A stretch of 64,000 nt of DNA from Corynebacterium callunae DSM 20147 (GCF_000344785.1 NC_020506.1:124001-188000), one strand, 5' to 3'; positions 43,894-53,870 are shown, counted from the stretch's first letter. Notes: generated by a model from the letters alone, not told the origin. Translations and numbers: made by a program.

Positions 43894-43956
43894 GTGATGG
43901 CAGGGGGTAGATGGCGATAGCGCATTTGCGCGTTTAAGGGCTTATTCTGATTCTTC

Positions 43957-44709
43957 GTGATAACCATCGCCATCATCCTCCTTTTATCTGTCGTTATTGG
44001 CGCCCTGCTGCAAAGAATTACCGGCTTGGGCGTCGGCCTTGTTACTGGACCGGTGCTCACCACTTTGCTCGGCCCTTTAGCCGGCGTCACCATGGTCAAC
44101 GGGCTGTCCATTATCAATGCAGTTAATAATGCTTGGTCAGTTCGTAAACGCACCGATTGGGCGCGCTTTAGAATTTTGGCCGGAGCACTCATTATTGGTT
44201 CTCTGCCTGCAGTTGCAGTGGTGCACTTCCTCAATGGGCCATGGCTGCTGATTTTTGTGGGCGCTTTGGTGCTGCTGGCTTTGTGCATTTCACTTTTCCC
44301 CACGGAGAAGTTCAGCATTAATCCAGAAGCCAAGCTGCCGATGATTCTCTTCGGTATTATCGGTGGCTTTATGTCCACCGTGGCAGGTATTGCGGGCCCA
44401 GCTTTGACTGTTTATGCACGCTTGAGCAAATGGGATTATCGCGATTTTGTGGCCACCCTGCACCCAATTTTGTTGGTTGCTAATACAGTGTCCTTCTTAC
44501 TGAAGGTCATTCTTATTGGTGGCCTGGACTTTGGTGGCGCACCTGCGTGGCTGTGGATTGCAGCAGTTGCCATGATCTTTGTGGGCGCATGGCTTGGTGA
44601 GCGCATCAACGCCAAGATCTCCACCCCGATGGCAAAGCGTATTGCTACCATCTTGGCAGCAGCTGGTGCCGCGGTAGTCCTAATCCGCGGCATTATGCAG
44701 CTTCTCTAA
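43957..44709 (+). CDS. TauE/SafE-family anion exporter
   Basis: 250 residues, about eight helices in two inverted halves. LLQRITGLGVGLVTGPVLTT in the first half and GGFMSTVAGIAGPALTVYAR in the second are the family motifs. Members export sulphite, sulphoacetate or related anions. Start GTG 43957. A bidirectional terminator follows. A second family member is at 53023. Confidence 0.85.
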   Translation: MITIAIILLLSVVIGALLQRITGLGVGLVTGPVLTTLLGPLAGVTMVNGLSIINAVNNAWSVRKRTDWARFRILAGALIIGSLPAVAVVHFLNGPWLLIFVGALVLLALCISLFPTEKFSINPEAKLPMILFGIIGGFMSTVAGIAGPALTVYARLSKWDYRDFVATLHPILLVANTVSFLLKVILIGGLDFGGAPAWLWIAAVAMIFVGAWLGERINAKISTPMAKRIATILAAAGAAVVLIRGIMQLL

Positions 44710-44724
44710 AACAAAACTTCCAAT

Positions 44725-44758
44725 AAAGCCTTTATGCACAGTGCATAAAGGCTTTTTT
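44725..44758. terminator. terminator between TauE/SafE and EamA genes
   Basis: AAAGCCTTTATGCAC (44725-44739) and its perfect complement (44741-44755) followed by TTTT. Serves the plus-strand TauE gene; the convergent EamA stop is at 44757. Confidence 0.8.
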
Positions 44759-45668
44759 AGTTGCTTATTTCGGCAACGGCGATCGGTGTAACAACTTGCG
44801 CTGGGGTGCGGGAGCGCCAAAAACCATCAAAGCCCAAGATAGCTAAAGCGATGCCGAGTAGTCCATAAACTAGGGCATCGCTTAAGTTGAGGGATTCGCC
44901 AAGCAATAGGGCTGCCACAAATAACAGGATTGGCTCGCCGTAGCTTAAAAGCCCAAACATTGGCATGCTGAGCAGGGTAGAGGCAGCTAAATAAAGCGCC
45001 ATCGCCACTGCGCCGGCTACACCAACCAACATCACCAGCATGAGCATGCGGGTGCTTAGGGTTTCTGGAATGCTCAACACCATATAAATAGCCAGCGGGG
45101 AAAGCACGAGAACTTCCGCTCCATAAGCGAAGGCATTGTTGAGGCCGGAATGTTTACGCAGGGAAAAATAGAGGGCATAACCTAAGGCAATGGCGAAGGT
45201 CACCCAGGAGATTTGAGCGGAAGCCAAGAATTTAATGGCAACTGCGGCAATCGCAATTCCCACTGCTAACCACTGCAGGGGTGTAATAATCGCGGCAAAA
45301 AAGACGCGGCCCACAATCACCAAAAAGAGAGGCAGCAGTAGGTAACCCAGGGAAGCATCCAGGGCGTGCCCTTTGGGAGCCCAAGAAAAAAGCCAGAGCT
45401 GCAGTGCAATAAGCGCTACCAAAGCTAGGAAATAAAGGGGCTGCACCCGGCTGGAGGTTAAGGTCTGCCAAAAGGAAGAGGCAATAGCGCGTCCGGCTGG
45501 GTGGAGGAGAATAAGGATATAACAGGCGGCGGTGAGGATGACTCGCCACGCGACCAGGGTTATGGCGGAGGCTTCAATAGCTCCGGAAATAAAAAAGATC
45601 ACTCCGAAGAGTAATGATGCTAAAAGTGAGGTGATGACACCTGCGGGGGATGTGCGTTCTACTGCCAT
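44757..45668 (-). CDS. EamA/RarD-type drug/metabolite transporter
   Basis: 303 residues, ten helices in two EamA halves. SLLFGVIFFISGAIEASAIT at the N-terminus resembles RarD proteins; second half begins near SWVTFAIALGYALYFSLRKH. Likely exports an amino acid or small metabolite. CAGGAGACAG lies 3-9 nt before ATG 45668. Divergent from the TRIC gene. Confidence 0.8.
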   Translation of the reverse strand: MAVERTSPAGVITSLLASLLFGVIFFISGAIEASAITLVAWRVILTAACYILILLHPAGRAIASSFWQTLTSSRVQPLYFLALVALIALQLWLFSWAPKGHALDASLGYLLLPLFLVIVGRVFFAAIITPLQWLAVGIAIAAVAIKFLASAQISWVTFAIALGYALYFSLRKHSGLNNAFAYGAEVLVLSPLAIYMVLSIPETLSTRMLMLVMLVGVAGAVAMALYLAASTLLSMPMFGLLSYGEPILLFVAALLLGESLNLSDALVYGLLGIALAILGFDGFWRSRTPAQVVTPIAVAEISN

Positions 45669-45771
45669 TACCTGTCTCCTGATAGTTAATATCTTTCTTA
45701 TACAGATAATTCACTGTCTACGCACCTTCGGCGGAGTTATATTCACATAGTTTTGAGGTTATGGTTAAGGC

Positions 45772-46494
45772 ATGGACGTACCCTTGGAAACTGTCGATTC
45801 CACCGTCTCTAACCTCTATGATTCCCTCGATCTCATTGGTGTGCTCCTCAATGGAATAATCGGCGGAACAATCGCTAGACAACGTGGTTATGATGTCATT
45901 GGATTTCTTTTTCTCGCGCTATTTTCTGCCCTCGGTGGCGGCATGATTCGCGATATGTTGATCCAGCGTGGCACCGTTGCTGCGATCGATAATCCCATTT
46001 ATCTCAGCCTCGCATTTACCGGCGCGCTAATTGCTTGGGCCGTTAATTTTAAGGGACGTATCTGGGAGGTTTTTAAAGTCCATGCCGATGCCATTGTGTT
46101 GGGTGTGTGGGCATTTACCGGTGCCACCCAAGCCATGAACTTCGGAGTAGACGTATTACCAGCCATTTTTATGTGTGTGCTTACGGCAGTGGGTGGTGGC
46201 ATGGTGCGCGATGTGGTTACCGGTGAAACCCCGAGCATTTTTGGCGGTGGCACCCTCTACGCCATCCCCGCACTGCTTTCCGCGGCGTCCATGGTGGCCT
46301 TCCACCAGGCGGATTATGTGCTCCTGGGCATGATAATCTCACCACTAATTGGCATCAGTTTGGCCATTACCGCCTATTGGTGTGGCTGGGTGATCCCGGT
46401 CAACACCGATTTTGCGCCAGTCAACCTCACGGTGGCGCAATTGCGCCGCAAATTAAAGCGGGCCGAAGAAAAAGGCCGAGATAAGAGACCTTAA
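45772..46494 (+). CDS. TRIC-type (UPF0126/YadS) cation channel protein
   Basis: 240 residues, seven helices: two three-helix repeats plus one. The duplicated glycine motifs FSALGGGMIRDMLIQRGTVA and LTAVGGGMVRDVVTGETPSI are diagnostic. Bacterial homologues form trimeric K+ channels, and some have been reported as glycine transporters. Charged C-terminal tail. Confidence 0.85.
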   Translation: MDVPLETVDSTVSNLYDSLDLIGVLLNGIIGGTIARQRGYDVIGFLFLALFSALGGGMIRDMLIQRGTVAAIDNPIYLSLAFTGALIAWAVNFKGRIWEVFKVHADAIVLGVWAFTGATQAMNFGVDVLPAIFMCVLTAVGGGMVRDVVTGETPSIFGGGTLYAIPALLSAASMVAFHQADYVLLGMIISPLIGISLAITAYWCGWVIPVNTDFAPVNLTVAQLRRKLKRAEEKGRDKRP

Positions 46495-46541
46495 AGGCGC
46501 TTTTCGACGCCGCGGTGCTGGTGGAGGGGCACGTCGATAAG

Positions 46542-46952
46542 CTACAAACTGCGGGAGGACAGCAGCGTGGAACCTGGAATGACCGCGCCGGGGTCGGTAT
46601 CGAGGGAAATGATGCGATTGTCGGAGTCGACGTGGACAATGCGTGGTTTGAAGCTGCGTGCTTCGGGTTCGGTGGCCTGTAGATAGCTCATGATGATGAC
46701 CAAATCGCCAGGATTAATGAGGTGTGCGGCGGCGCCGTTGATGCAAATCTGGCCACTGCCAGCAGCTCCGGTAATGACATAAGTCTCCAGGCGGGAACCA
46801 TTGGTGATGTCCACAATGGAGACCTTTTCGCCCTCGATGAGGCCAGCTGCCTTGACAAGATCAGCATCGATGGTCACCGAGCCGACATAGTCCAAGTCAG
46901 CTTGGGTAACTGTGGCGCGGTGAATTTTGCTTCCAAGAATGGTTCGCAGCAT
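46542..46952 (-). CDS. panD: aspartate 1-decarboxylase
   Basis: 136 residues as zymogen. Makes beta-alanine from L-aspartate for PanC. The self-cleavage site is Gly24-Ser25 in [11 protein letters not shown], generating the pyruvoyl group at Ser25. Lys9, Tyr58 ([12 protein letters not shown]) and Arg54 (NGSRLETY) of the active site are in place. The length equals that of the C. glutamicum enzyme. Single gene, 12 kb from panBC. Confidence 0.95.
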   Translation of the reverse strand: MLRTILGSKIHRATVTQADLDYVGSVTIDADLVKAAGLIEGEKVSIVDITNGSRLETYVITGAAGSGQICINGAAAHLINPGDLVIIMSYLQATEPEARSFKPRIVHVDSDNRIISLDTDPGAVIPGSTLLSSRSL

Positions 46953-47175
46953 CGCTTAAATGATTCTCTTTCATCAAAAGGGAAAGTTGATTGGCTAATC
47001 CTAGAGCCTGGGTGCCACAGAGGTCAAAGAATTTTGTTGGCTAAATTACTTTGCAGGTGTTTTTAGTTAAAGGTGCTGGAAGAAGGCACTAATGGCAGTT
47101 TTGATTATTCCAATCTGGCAACATCCACCCGTACCAGGTGGGATAAAGTCGTTGCAATCGCTACGATAGCAATCT

Positions 47176-48840
47176 ATGACTCCTGAGAGTTCTGTGCAAC
47201 GTTCTCCTTCACTACTGGACGCCTCTTGCGAGGTTTATGTCCATGATCTGGCAGCGCTGTCGCCGACTGACGCCACCGCCTGGGGTATTCCCGGTTTCGA
47301 GGGCGAGCTGCAGGATTTTTCCCCTGATTATTGGAATGCCATCGCTGAACGCAACCGTGACATGGTTGCCGATGTTGATGCCTTTGATGATGGCACCGAT
47401 GACAATGATGATGAAGAGGACTTTGATCACGTTGATCGCGTGACCGCCGATGTGCTGCGCGATCGCGTTTGTCTGGACCTGGCACTGCATCATCAGGGCG
47501 AAACCCTGCGCCTGCTCAATAATATTGACTCTCCAGTTCAGACCATTCGTGATGCCTTCTTGGTTATGCCTCGGGAAACTAGCGAAGACCTAGAAAATAT
47601 TCGTGAGCGACTCTCTCGTGTACCTGATGCTTTGCATGGTTATTGCGAATCCTTGGCAGAAGCAGCTAGCCAAGGCCGAGTGGCTGCAATCCGCCAGGTT
47701 GAAGAAGTTGTCTCTCAATGTGAAGACCTTGCCGATGAAGACTCCATCCTGGCAAACCTGGGACTTGAGGCCCATGATCCAGTAGTTGCGGAAGCCCAAG
47801 AAGCATTTGTGCGAGTAGCTGGCTGGATGGCTGAGCAACTGGCACCCCATGCTCCCCATGAAGATGCCGTGGGCCGGGACCGCTATGAACAATTCTCTCA
47901 TCTGCACGTTGGCGAATTTGTTGACCTTGATGAGGCTTATCAATGGTCTTTGGAACAACTCCACGACATTGATTCCCAGCAACAGCGTCTAGCCAATGAA
48001 CTTTATGGTCCCGGAACCACCATCCGCGAGGCGATGAAAAAGCTCAATACCGATGAGCGATACCTCATCCGTGGTACCGATGCTCTCCAAGAGTGGATGC
48101 AGGGCATTGCTGATAAAGCGATCACCGACCTCAATGGTGAATACTTCAATATTCCTGAAGTTGCTGACAAGGTGGAATGCCTAATTGACCCAGCCGGTAC
48201 CGGTGGCATTTTTTATACCCCACCAAGCGATGATTTCTCTCGCCCCGGCCGCATGTGGTGGTCTGTTCCCAAAACCCAAGAGGTTTTCCACACCTGGCAA
48301 GAACTCACCACCGTTTTCCACGAGGGTGTGCCGGGCCATCACCTGCAGATCTCTGCAGCATTGACCGAATCCCAAAACCTCAACCTGTGGCGCCGGCTAG
48401 TGTGCTGGAATTCGGGCCACGGCGAGGGTTGGGCGCTTTATGCAGAGACCCTCATGAAAGAACTGGGCTATCACGAAGACCCGGGCAACCTCATGGGCTA
48501 TTTGGATGCGCAGCGATTGCGTGCTGCTCGGGTAGCCATTGATATTGGAATTCACCTCTCCAAGAAGACTCCAGAGAGCGCCGGACTGTGGGATGCGGCT
48601 TATGCACGCAGCTTCCTGCGAGAGAACACCTCGATGAATGAAGCTTCCCTGTCCTTTGAGCTCAACCGTTACCTGGGTTGGCCGGGACAGGCTGCCTCCT
48701 ATGCGATTGGCCAGCGATTGTGGCTCAATCTGCGCGATGAAGCTTTGGCGCAGGGGCAGACCTTGGCACAATTCCATGCAGATGCTTTATCTTATGGCAG
48801 TATTCCTATGTCTATTTTGCGTGAGCAGGTATTGCATTAA
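47176..48840 (+). CDS. DUF885-family protein, putative zinc peptidase
   Basis: 554 residues, no signal peptide. The family signature TTVFHEGVPGHHLQISAAL has an HExxxHH arrangement like a gluzincin, with a downstream Glu in HGEGWALYAETLM, supporting zinc-dependent peptidase activity. FYTPPSDDFSRPGRMWWSVP is the usual segment before the metal site. An acidic run (DDGTDDNDDEED, about 73-84) is a local peculiarity. Single gene with its own terminator. Confidence 0.8.
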   Translation: MTPESSVQRSPSLLDASCEVYVHDLAALSPTDATAWGIPGFEGELQDFSPDYWNAIAERNRDMVADVDAFDDGTDDNDDEEDFDHVDRVTADVLRDRVCLDLALHHQGETLRLLNNIDSPVQTIRDAFLVMPRETSEDLENIRERLSRVPDALHGYCESLAEAASQGRVAAIRQVEEVVSQCEDLADEDSILANLGLEAHDPVVAEAQEAFVRVAGWMAEQLAPHAPHEDAVGRDRYEQFSHLHVGEFVDLDEAYQWSLEQLHDIDSQQQRLANELYGPGTTIREAMKKLNTDERYLIRGTDALQEWMQGIADKAITDLNGEYFNIPEVADKVECLIDPAGTGGIFYTPPSDDFSRPGRMWWSVPKTQEVFHTWQELTTVFHEGVPGHHLQISAALTESQNLNLWRRLVCWNSGHGEGWALYAETLMKELGYHEDPGNLMGYLDAQRLRAARVAIDIGIHLSKKTPESAGLWDAAYARSFLRENTSMNEASLSFELNRYLGWPGQAASYAIGQRLWLNLRDEALAQGQTLAQFHADALSYGSIPMSILREQVLH

Positions 48841-48861
48841 TCGTCATATAGCCGAGTTGAG

Positions 48862-48894
48862 GCGCTCCAGAATCTTGGATTCTGTGGCGCTTTT
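48862..48894 (+). terminator. terminator after the DUF885 gene
   Basis: GCGCTCCAGAATC (48862-48874), TTG loop, GATTCTGTGGCGC (48878-48890), two mismatched pairs, followed by TTTT. Confidence 0.75.
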
Positions 48895-49549
48895 GCTATT
48901 TATATGTGGCGCTTAGGCATATTTCAGACAATGTATATATGCATTAAAGGTGTTACTTTCTAGATTCTGTGGCTGGGGTAGTGTGATTGTCGGGGCTAGG
49001 AGTTTTGTCAATTTTAGCCAGCATTTCCTGGGGTTAGTCGTGGCGCTGTTGTGCCATTTAAACAAAGCATATGGATAATTTTGCTAATGAAAAAGTGGGG
49101 AATTCCGGACGGGTTTTACGGCATTGAAGGGGTGGGTTTTGGGGTGGTGGAAAACTTAAAGGGTATAGAAAAATATACAGCCCCCCGGTGTGTCATTTAT
49201 TTGCATAAATGCATAATATAGTTTGTTCATTGGGGAATGGGTTGCGCGGGTGGCCGTAACCGGCAACGGTGATCGGTGTCAGGTTTACTACTTTCCAATT
49301 GGTCTCTAGATTAAGTAAAAATTGCCCTTAACTGCAAAAGTCTTGATGGGGGCAGGCGAAATATTACCTATGATATTATTGCCCTGGAGCGCAAAGTGGC
49401 AGTTCAGCGATGGAAAATGAACTTCTTTAAGATTGCATAGTATTAATTTCACTCAAGATAGCTTGTGCTGTGGCGTGGAAATTGGTTTGTTTTTTCCAAA
49501 AAGCAGCTTCATCTCAAGGCGAGACACAAAGCTTGAGGAGGGATCAAAG
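48895..49549. other. long AT-rich gap before the pilin gene
   Basis: 655 bp with no gene. Lower GC than the flanks. Contains a TTTGCATAAATGCATAA stretch near 49199-49215 and otherwise no structure I can assign. It sits where an adhesion locus would have its promoter or a lost neighbour. Confidence 0.5.
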
Positions 49550-51089
49550 GTGCCATGTAGGGGAAGAAATAAAGATTTTTAAGAGAGCGCTTATCGCAGC
49601 GGTAGGCTCTACATTTGTTATTACAGCTGGGGAATGACTGCTCCTGCCTTCGCAGTAACAGGCCCAGGTGCGGAATCAATGGCAGCAGCAGCGGTTGCAC
49701 CATTGACTATTCATAAGCATGCCGGTGTTGTTTTTGACGAGGGCGGCGGATCCCGTGTTGCAATGGGACAAGCTGGTGACGGTACTCAGCAAACCGTTTC
49801 CAGTGCGCCTCTGGCAGGCGAAAAATTCCTGGTTGAGCAGGTCAACGGGGTTGATCTCAAGACCGCAGCGGGTTGGCAAGCAGCACAGGACATGAACCCT
49901 GCCACCGCTGATGTCACCACCGTTGGCACTTACACCACCGGTGCTGATGGATCCGTCAAGATTGATCTGCCATTGGGTCTCTACCGAGTCACTGAAACTC
50001 AGGCCCCAACCGGATATAACTCCACCAATGGTGCATTCTTGGTCACCTTGCCTATGGCCAACCCAGAGAACCGCAGTGAGTGGATGTATGACGTTCACGT
50101 CTACCCTAAGAACAACCCGGTAGATGAGACCCTGCCAATCAAGACTGTGGTCGATGCCAACAAAAATGCTGGCGACGTCATCAACTACACCATCAATGCT
50201 CCGGTTCAGCAGGTTCAAGATGACCTCTCCCACTTCCGCATTGTGGATAAGTACCCAAGCGATCGTCTGGAAAAGCCAGTTGTAGATGGAGTCACCTTCA
50301 ACGGCGCTCCCACTGGCAACCAATGAATACACTGTCAACACCACCACTACTGGTGAGGTTGCTATTGCTTTGACTGCCGCCGGTCTGGCAAGAGTTAATG
50401 CGGTGGATGCTACTTCAGAACGCACCATTGAAGCGAAGCTAAGCTTCACTGTTTCCGCTATCACCGGTGACCCAAATGTTGCAGTACCTGCCGTGGTTAA
50501 CGATGTTGTGCTCACTCAGAGCACCACTCCGACCACTGATCCAAGCACCCCACCTCCAGGTACTCCAGAAACCACTCCACCAACTGAAACCAAGCCAAAG
50601 TCCTTCTTTGGCAATGTGAAGTTGACCAAGACTGGTGAAAATGCCGCTGGTGAAACTGCTAAATTGGCAGGTGCAAGCTTCCAGGTTTACCGCTGTACCA
50701 GTGCAACTCAGCTGGGTGACATGATTGACGGTTTCTCTGGAACCACCAATGCTAATGGTGAGCTTTTCATCACCGGTCTGCAGGCAAATAACTACCAAAA
50801 CGGTGCAGTATTGGATCCATCAACCAAGTACTGCCTGGTAGAAACCCAAGCAGCACCAGGGTATGAACTTCTAACCAAGCCAATTGAGTTTGAGCTTATA
50901 GCTGATCTTAGCGGAAGCGACACCGTACCTACCGTTAACTTGTTGGCTGAGATTGAGAACGTCCAGGCTAATGCCGGCTTCAATCTGCCTCTTACCGGTG
51001 GCAAGGGTGTGGCAATTATCCTCGGCGCAGGTTTGATCCTGCTGATCGCGGGTGGAGCTTACTACCTCATGCAGCGACGTGAGAGCTAA
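49550..51089 (+). pseudogene. Spa-type backbone pilin, three apparent one-base shifts
   Basis: Reconstructed product about 512 residues. GTG 49550 follows AGGAGG by 7 nt and encodes a signal peptide (FKRALIAAVGSTFVITAG, APAFAV). Breaks: an extra T in the T-run 49576-49580, a missing G at 49629-49632, an extra C near 50309-50311. The rest is a canonical pilin: pilin motif WMYDVHVYPKN with the Lys that forms inter-subunit bonds, two E-box-like motifs (YRVTETQAPTGY, YCLVETQAAPGY), a D2/Cna-B type body, a Thr/Pro-rich linker (TPPPGTPETTPPTETKP), sorting signal LPLTGG, membrane helix and MQRRES tail. No sortase or minor pilin is near. If the indels are sequencing errors, it is a functional gene. 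Confidence 0.8.
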
Positions 51090-51101
51090 AAGCTAAAACA
51101 C

Positions 51102-51150
51102 AAAAGCCAGTGCCAGGTTCCTTTTAATAAGGCGCCTGGCACTGGCTTTT
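51102..51150. terminator. bidirectional terminator between pilin and AbrB genes
   Basis: AAAAGCCAGTGCCAGG (51102-51117) and CCTGGCACTGGCTTTT (51135-51150), perfect 16-bp arms with A and T runs on the two sides. Confidence 0.85.
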
Positions 51151-51165
51151 TTAATGATGGAATTT

Positions 51166-52287
51166 TTACTTGCGCAGAATTAAGCGCAAGATCTTGGGCA
51201 AAAATCCTGCAATGGTCAAAATGGCCAGCAGGCGAATAATTTGCAGGGTAACAACCACTGGTCCTGCTTCACCTTCAGAAGATAATGCCAACACTGTTTC
51301 CAAAGCTCCGGGGCTGGTAGCCAAATATGCCTCAAAGAAGCTGATATCAAGCCAAACGGTGAGCAACCCCGCGGCTCCAGCGCACACTGCTAGCAATGCA
51401 AAGATAAAAAGGAATGTTGCAGGTAGTTGCTTAGAAAAGAGCTTGAGTGCTGTCATATTGAGGGCACCGCCACACATCCAACCAATGGACATAAAAGCCA
51501 CGATCTTGAACAAAGTGGGTGGTTCAAAATTGATATCTTGAGGCAAGAAGAAGCTTAAAACCACGGTGAATAACAAAGGTCCCAGCACTGCGGGAGCAGG
51601 GAAATGCAGGAGGCGCCCCAAGGGTTCACCACACAGCACAATAAAGAAGATCACCATAAGTGACATCAGGTTGGTGGAACTACCAAATTCAGAAAAGTGG
51701 AAAACGTCCAACCAATGTGGGGGAGCAGTTCCTAGATCACCACCACCCGGTACAAAGAAGTGCGTAACCAGCGGCAAGGTGATAGAAACCACCAAAAGAC
51801 GCAGATATTGGCTGAGGGCTACATAGCGGAAATCAGCACCCAGCTCCCGCGCCAGAATTGGCATAACCGAGGCTCCACCAGCAAGCATCGAGAGCACACC
51901 AGTTTCTGGAGAGATTTCACGGCGGGATCGAGCTAGTAGCAGGCCCCCAATTACGCCTACAGCCACGGTGAAAAAGGAAATCACCAAACCGGGGATGAGA
52001 TAGTGCAGAAGTTGTTGTCCCGGTGAGGTGATCAGTGGAATAGCCGCCAAAAGTGCAATGATGGAGCGTCCAAAAATATGAACACCTTTGGCCAGCGGGA
52101 GGTCTTGGCCGGTAATAAGAGCGCAGGCACCAGCTCCTAAAATAGCTCCCAAAATCCACGCGGCCGGCACACCCCACATGCTAAAAGTCCAGCCCAAGGC
52201 AATGGAAATGGGTGCAACCAAGCTCCAACGGAAAACGATGGTTTTTAGTGTTGGCTCTTGTGGGGAGTCAGAATCTTGTTCATTCAC
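51166..52287 (-). CDS. AbrB-family membrane protein
   Basis: 373 residues with a duplicated AbrB domain and about ten helices. Each half has the family pattern (WGVPAAWILGAILGAGACAL and FPAPAVLGPLLFTVVLSFFL). ETGVLSMLAGGASVMPILAR and ATSPGALETVLALSSE are the conserved loop motifs. Often labelled ammonia monooxygenase without support; more likely a transporter of unknown substrate. It lies 33 nt after the lipoprotein-like gene on the same strand. Confidence 0.8.
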   Translation of the reverse strand: MNEQDSDSPQEPTLKTIVFRWSLVAPISIALGWTFSMWGVPAAWILGAILGAGACALITGQDLPLAKGVHIFGRSIIALLAAIPLITSPGQQLLHYLIPGLVISFFTVAVGVIGGLLLARSRREISPETGVLSMLAGGASVMPILARELGADFRYVALSQYLRLLVVSITLPLVTHFFVPGGGDLGTAPPHWLDVFHFSEFGSSTNLMSLMVIFFIVLCGEPLGRLLHFPAPAVLGPLLFTVVLSFFLPQDINFEPPTLFKIVAFMSIGWMCGGALNMTALKLFSKQLPATFLFIFALLAVCAGAAGLLTVWLDISFFEAYLATSPGALETVLALSSEGEAGPVVVTLQIIRLLAILTIAGFLPKILRLILRK

Positions 52288-52319
52288 CAGTAAGCAGACT
52301 CCTCAAAATTAGCCAATAT

Positions 52320-52874
52320 TTAAGTAGTACTTACCATAGCAGTGGAGCCATTTTGGGAATCTGCAGCCTGGATCGCTTCATAGGAATCTGGAGTGATAAG
52401 CACCTCATGCTCCTTATCACTATCGATGGAAAAGCGCGCTTCATTTTCTTTTAGCAATACCCGCATTCCTGCGATCTCTGCAGTTCCGGTGATCTCAGTT
52501 GGAACCATCCGCACCGTGATGAGAGGTTTTTGAGAAGCATTCACCTGCAGCAAGCCGGATGTATCTTGGCTAATTATTAATTTTGCTGCTTGCGCGTGGG
52601 TTTCGTCGATAAGCTTCCAGGTCACTGGAAAGGTCGCCGCGCACTCGGCGCGGGTGGGGGAAGCTGCAGTGGGCTCGCTAAATGCACAGGTGAGAGCCTG
52701 TTTTTCGGAGAGTTTGAGGCTATAAAGTCCAGGCCCATAGTGGGTAATTTGCTGGGTGTAGATGGGTGTATTTTGCCGCGCGAGGGTGGAGGGACGATCT
52801 GCAGGGGTGCAAGCCGCTGCGCTCAGCAGGAAAATCGCTGCAAAACTTAAGGTAGAAGCAGATTTAAGGTTCAT
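52320..52874 (-). CDS. secreted lipoprotein-like hypothetical protein
   Basis: 184 residues from ATG 52874; a longer open frame to 53237 overlaps the divergent gene and is not credible. The signal sequence ASTLSFAAIFLLSAAACTPA ends in a lipobox-like AAAC, so Cys is probably lipidated and the protein anchored outside the membrane. The body has mainly beta-strand character (RMVPTEITGTAEIAGMRVLL) and no recognised family. Upstream of and co-directional with abrB. Confidence 0.7.
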   Translation of the reverse strand: MNLKSASTLSFAAIFLLSAAACTPADRPSTLARQNTPIYTQQITHYGPGLYSLKLSEKQALTCAFSEPTAASPTRAECAATFPVTWKLIDETHAQAAKLIISQDTSGLLQVNASQKPLITVRMVPTEITGTAEIAGMRVLLKENEARFSIDSDKEHEVLITPDSYEAIQAADSQNGSTAMVSTT

Positions 52875-53022
52875 TGTCCTAATCCTTTCGCGGGCGAACT
52901 GGCACGTGCAAAAGCTTTTAATAGCAATGCTAATCCGAATCAAAGCCCAAACAAGAGGTTTATACTTTGCCCACCGGCAATGATGCGAGATTGATGCACA
53001 AAAGTAATAGGAGAAGGCATAA

Positions 53023-53805
53023 ATGGGTGTGGAACTGGCAATAAGCGGGTGGGGAATTTTAATTGCCGGGGCTGCCGTAGCTGGCTGGATTGATGCCGTT
53101 ATTGGAGGTGGCGGACTGGTACTAATTCCACTCATCTTGGCCGTAGCGCCCCAATTGGCACCTGTCACTGCTCTTGCCTCCAATAAATTGGCTGCGGTAA
53201 CAGGCACGGCTTCTGCGGCATTTACGCTGGTCCGCAAGGTTAAGCCGGATAAAAAACTACTTGCCCTTTATGTGCCAATCGCCATGGTGTGCTCGGGAGC
53301 AGGGGCGCTAGCGGCCAGCATGATTGATAAGCAGGTAATGCGCCCGCTGATTATTGTATTAATGCTGGTTGTTGGGTTAATTGTGGTTTTTAAACCAAGT
53401 TTTGGCACCGGGGAAAGCCAAGTTCTGCCAACCGGATGGAAGCGGTGGGCAACTGTGGGCGCAGTCGGACTTATTGCAGCTTATGATGGCATTTTTGGGC
53501 CTGGTACCGGAATGTTTCTCATTATGGCTTTTACAGCATTGTTGTCACAGAATTTTCTTAGTTCTGCTGCGATGGCCAAGGTGGTTAATACGGCTACCAA
53601 CTTTGGAGCGCTAATTGTATTCATTGCAGGTGGGCATATGTGGTGGACCTTGGGTTTGGTGCTGGCGGTAGCAAATGTCATCGGAGCGCAATTGGGTGCC
53701 CGTACGGTACTTGGGGGCGGTACCAGGCTGATTAGATATGCACTGCTTACTTTGGTTGTCGTGATGTGCCTGTACCTAGGCTGGCAACAATACCAAGGAC
53801 TATAG
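53023..53805 (+). CDS. TauE/SafE-family (YfcA-like) transporter
   Basis: 260 residues, eight helices. AGWIDAVIGGGGLVLIPLIL is the YfcA-type first motif, IAAYDGIFGPGTGMFLIMAF the second-half equivalent. AGGAGAAGG lies 5-13 nt before ATG 53023. Divergent from the lipoprotein gene; followed by a small hypothetical gene in the same direction. Confidence 0.85.
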   Translation: MGVELAISGWGILIAGAAVAGWIDAVIGGGGLVLIPLILAVAPQLAPVTALASNKLAAVTGTASAAFTLVRKVKPDKKLLALYVPIAMVCSGAGALAASMIDKQVMRPLIIVLMLVVGLIVVFKPSFGTGESQVLPTGWKRWATVGAVGLIAAYDGIFGPGTGMFLIMAFTALLSQNFLSSAAMAKVVNTATNFGALIVFIAGGHMWWTLGLVLAVANVIGAQLGARTVLGGGTRLIRYALLTLVVVMCLYLGWQQYQGL

Positions 53806-53870
53806 ACAAAGCGGTTCAAAAATTAGGAAGTTCCAAGCTATCGGGATGGTTTGTGGCAGGAAAACTTTCT

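Noticed and set aside
47174-47493. Minus-strand frames at the start of the DUF885 gene
   Set aside because: Shadows of the acidic run in the real gene.
49199-49215. Direct repeat with TGCATAA as a possible attachment site
   Set aside because: Too short, no second copy at a distance and no integrase in the window.
52875-53237. 305-residue version of the lipoprotein gene
   Set aside because: The extra 121 residues are antisense to the TauE-family gene; a signal peptide begins at 52874.
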